Below, piece by piece: positions 61,048-64,000 of a stretch of 64,000 bases of DNA. The notes below the pieces were generated by a model. The model searched no databases. It was not told the DNA's origin and saw only the letters and a program-made list of their open reading frames with translations. Origin of the DNA: Monilinia fructicola (lineage: Eukaryota > Ascomycota > Leotiomycetes > Helotiales > Sclerotiniaceae). The position numbers were made by a program, and so were the translations under genes. Every line of letters starts with the position of its first letter. Position 1 is the first letter of the stretch. The DNA is taken from contig VICG01000004.1 in the NCBI GenBank assembly GCA_008692225.1, forward strand, positions 1,116,501 to 1,180,500. The letters run 5' to 3'.

Positions 61048-64000
61048 ATGCCTTCCCAAGCACAAATTCAAAGGGTATGCTTTCTGACTTTCTATTACAT
61101 CTAAATTTCGTGTTCTCGGTGTGTCATATTGTAATACTATTGAAAGAATCAGCTAAATACTAACTGAATAGGCTCGAGAACAGCAGAAAGCTCGTGAGAT
61201 CCTTATCGCACGACGCGAGGCAGCTGCCAAAAAAGCAGCCGAGAGAAAGGAAGCACAAAAGAGTCAAAGTAGTGTAAGTGATTCCTTTTCCGCATGTTAT
61301 ACGGGATATTGGTGCTGTTTAGAAACTAATCACGAGTAACAGATGGTCCCAAAGCCCACCATGACTTCCGGAAAGTTGGATAGCGAAACTAGCGACCCAG
61401 TATGTTTTTCATAATCCATATTCTATATTTACTAGTTACTTTGTGCTGACCTATATTCAGAAGCCCATCAGCGCCTTTACTCGTATCAAAAAGAAGGCGG
61501 GTACCTCTATGGCAGAGAAAAAAGCCGCTGAGCAAGCTGCTGCTGCCGCTAAACAGAAGCGTGCAGAGCAGGAAATGGAAGAGGGTGAAATCGACAGCGA
61601 TGATGAAGAGGTTGTCTTCAGGGGTCGACAAAATAAGGTCACAAAAACAGTCGAGGTGAGTCGATTCTCCATGCGATAGTCTAGATACGCCCCTTTCATG
61701 AAGATGTACATATGAATATTAGATTTGGTGAGCCGACGACCAGGATATCTTACTGACTATATTTGGATGTCACAGAAAATGGGCAAGCTACCCACGACTA
61801 ATTCTGGCCCTGCAAATCCACGTGACAAATCACAGATGGTATGGACTTGCAAACTCCATTTCGTTGGCTTCTTCATTGGAAGTGCAGCTAAGGAAAATAT
61901 CATGCTAACACAATTTGCTAGGCTCCCAGAAGAACCCATGAGACTAAGTCCGCATTGAAGACTAATTCTGAGGGACTAAAACGCCGTGGTGAATCCCAGA
62001 CTTCTGAACAGCAAAAAGTATGCCGTCCAATATTTTTTATATCTCGATCTACTTTCAAGCATGAAGGTTAGCATACTAATGACTTTTTTAGAAGCCTGAA
62101 CCCAAGAAGCCTGTGCCCAAGAAGCCTGCGCCCAAGAAGCAAACGTCGAAGCGCAAGATCGAGGTATCTGACGCCGAGAGCTCCGAAGTTGAGATGGCTA
62201 AGCCTGTCAAGAAGCAAAAGACAGCCAAGGGAGGCATGAACTTTGAAAATCTCCCCACGAAGCGTAAGCACGGAGGCGAAGAAGAAGCACCTGGTCCTGT
62301 AAAGAGACAGAAGACCATGGACCAAGCCAAAAATCCTGTCGCTGTATGTTCATCTATTCTTTACCAAACCTCCTCTGTAATCTAGAACTGGAGTTTACTA
62401 ACTTTCTCAAATAGGCTCCAGCTAAGCGCGCTCGAGCTGTCAAGGAGACACACATCCGTAGGGATCCCAATGTTAATCTTCTCAACTTTGGACCCCCTCC
62501 TAAGAAGCCAGCACCTAAGAAGGCACCCACAGCTCCAGCAAAGGAGGCAGTGGTCATTGAAAAGAAAGAAGTCAGCAAGAAATCTGCAAAGACTGTAGGC
62601 ATTCTCTATATTTTTATTCCCACACGTTGGCCACAAACTAATAGTAGCTACAGGTCCAATCTTCTACTGCACCTAAAGTAGCACCAGAAAAGACCCAGAA
62701 TCGTCCGGGTGCCTCCACCTCAACGAGATCTTCACCCGAGGCAACCCAGAGTCCTCCTTCTGAATTCACGAGCGTTTCCGATAGAATTAAATCCCGTCGT
62801 CGAGGTGCCGCTGCTGCTCCAAATATTCAAATTAAAACCTCGTCTTCTTCGTCTTCGACAAAGCCTGTGGAAGCAACTAGAAAAGCTCGTGGCTCTCGTA
62901 GCTCGAAGTTGTCTGTGAATGCATCCGAGCCAGTTTCAGAAGTTTCGCCAGTGAACAGACTTCCACCGCTCCTCTCACCAACTCTTCCCCCCATCGTCGA
63001 GAGCGAGCTGGCAAAACGCTTGAAGAAAATTGCAGAAGAGAAAGAAGAGGAGAATATGGCGCGCGAGATGGAAGAAGAGCTCGAGAAAGATAGAGTGGAT
63101 GATCTTGAGCTACCCGAGCCTGCCGTTCAAGCCAGTTGTTCGCTTGCGGTGGAGTTGGACCCAGCGTCGGATGCATTGCTTGAGACAGATTTGAATGATT
63201 ATCTGGATAATCTCACGCCAGAGGTTGCTGCTGCAGTTCAAGCACAGCAAAAAGAGATTGATCAAGCTGTAGAATCAGATGCGGAATCTGTTGAGGATGA
63301 CGATAAATTCAGCTCGTATCAAGACACTGTCGAGACTACCAAATCACCCATGTCACCAGCCCCAGAGGTTCCTGATTCTGTCCAGAGCAAAGTTACCGAG
63401 GACGAAGAGCAACTGGAAGAAGCAGAAGCACCGATGAAGAGCCGCCCTTCTTCTTCGGCTACTTCGCCTGCTCCATTGTCAGATCACATTGCAGCACCAG
63501 AACAGCATGCCATCGTTTCCGCCGAGGAATCTCTACCTAGGGATGACTCCGACCAGAATTCAAATGTGTCCAATCAACAAAATGTCGCTCGAACATCTGC
63601 ATCGACCTTCAAGTTTGCTGGTGAAATTGGCTACGAGTCAGATATGTCGGAAGAAGACCCAGATCCAGAGCCAAGTCCAGTTCATTCTACTCCTTTTGAG
63701 GAGGCTGGAGACTTTGATGAGCTGGAACTTGATGTGGATGAGGCTCTTGAAGCGCAAGAGTTTGAGGCAAATCTGGAAGCAACTGAGCAAGATAAAGAGC
63801 TAGAACCGCCAGTGCCTAATCCCTCGTCTTCCTCTGCAGATTCAACTGATCCAAAAGAGAACATCTTATCTGTTGCTTCTATTTGACAACTCGCCCTCTG
63901 ATGAAGCTATTTGATAAAGGTGAGCACCAAGCCCCTCGACAGGAACAAGAGGAATCTGACGAAGATAGCTGGCAAGAACAGCTTCGACTCAAAATTCAAG
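61048..64000 (+). CDS. Lys/Glu-rich, probably nuclear protein of unknown function; runs off the right edge
   Basis: Nine exons can be chained in phase: 61048-61074, 61172-61273, 61343-61399, 61461-61655, 61776-61838, 61922-62017, 62092-62343, 62415-62594 and 62654 onward. Starts MPSQAQIQRAREQQKAREIL with an Ala/Lys/Arg-rich helix. Later exons have KKPVPKKPAPKKQTSKRKIE repeats and several basic clusters resembling nuclear localisation signals. The last exon is Ser/Glu/Asp-rich with KRLKKIAEEKEEENMAREME as a coiled-coil candidate. No known domain seen. The frame stops at TGA 63884-63886, yet acidic coding-like sequence continues in the other two frames (FDNSPSDEA, then GEHQAPRQEQEESDEDSWQE). 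Removing one T at 63882-63884 and one at 63910-63912 would make it continuous to the window edge. If the stop is real the product is 734 aa. Confidence 0.65.

Noticed and set aside
63868..63920. A GTTGCT..AAAG intron near the end of the 61-kb gene
   Set aside because: Weak donor and no branch site, and joining it would not enter the acidic frame that follows.

Overview
The window looks like nuclear chromosomal DNA from a filamentous ascomycete (Pezizomycotina). Protein genes are split by short GT..AG introns, mostly about 45-60 nt with CTAAC-like branch sites. The set of conserved genes is typical of this group, and secreted plant-cell-wall enzymes are present. A leotiomycete such as a Sclerotiniaceae relative would fit, but that placement is an impression and not something I could test. 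I found no bacterial-style operons, CRISPR array or intact transposon.

Layout. A PP2C phosphatase (1-1797, minus, running off the left edge) is followed by about 8 kb of mostly gene-free DNA: AT-rich blocks, a 9-bp minisatellite, a long AAT microsatellite and one small interrupted gene candidate near 4.2-4.5 kb. A minus-strand block of housekeeping genes follows: ESCRT-III Vps2 (9.7-10.6 kb), mitofusin Fzo1 (11.2-14.1 kb) and an Nha1-type Na+/H+ antiporter (14.75-17.9 kb). After a 4-kb spacer come RIT1 (22.0-23.5 kb, plus), a small predicted tail-anchored protein (25.7-26.3 kb, minus) and a Dma1/CHFR-like FHA-RING ubiquitin ligase (29.7-31.9 kb, minus). Next are mitochondrial processing peptidase alpha (35.4-37.2 kb, plus) and Vps16 (38.0-41.0 kb, minus), which is divergent from a Mg-chelatase/AAA-like protein (41.2-42.5 kb, plus).

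From about 42.5 to 58.3 kb the region is looser and more accessory. It holds decayed coding remnants (43.2-45.6 kb), a GRE2-like NAD(P)-dependent reductase (46.7-47.9 kb), a GH26-like mannanase with a C-terminal Cys-rich module (48.1-49.4 kb), and an AT-rich block with GC-richer islands (49.9-51.0 kb). It also holds a secreted GH23-like lysozyme-fold protein (52.2-53.1 kb), an intron-containing tRNA-Ser(GCU) (54.5 kb) and a CBM1-GH10 xylanase (56.8-58.3 kb). The window ends inside a multi-exon, Lys/Glu-rich, probably nuclear protein of unknown function (61.0 kb onward).

The most consequential observation concerns sequence quality. Several conserved genes (VPS2, FZO1 and NHA1 twice) and probably others (the 61-kb gene twice, the GH10 exon 2/3 junction, the 4.3-kb candidate) each need a one- or two-base change in a short base run, or at a splice junction, to stay in frame. 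Exon phases close exactly once the change is allowed. Uncorrected assembly indels explain this better than loss of essential genes, but reads are needed to decide. I found no convincing new multi-gene system. The less-described items worth follow-up are the 97-aa tail-anchored protein, the AAA-like protein without a P-loop, the Cys-rich tail of the mannanase, the Lys-rich 61-kb protein and a dispersed TACGGAGTA motif.
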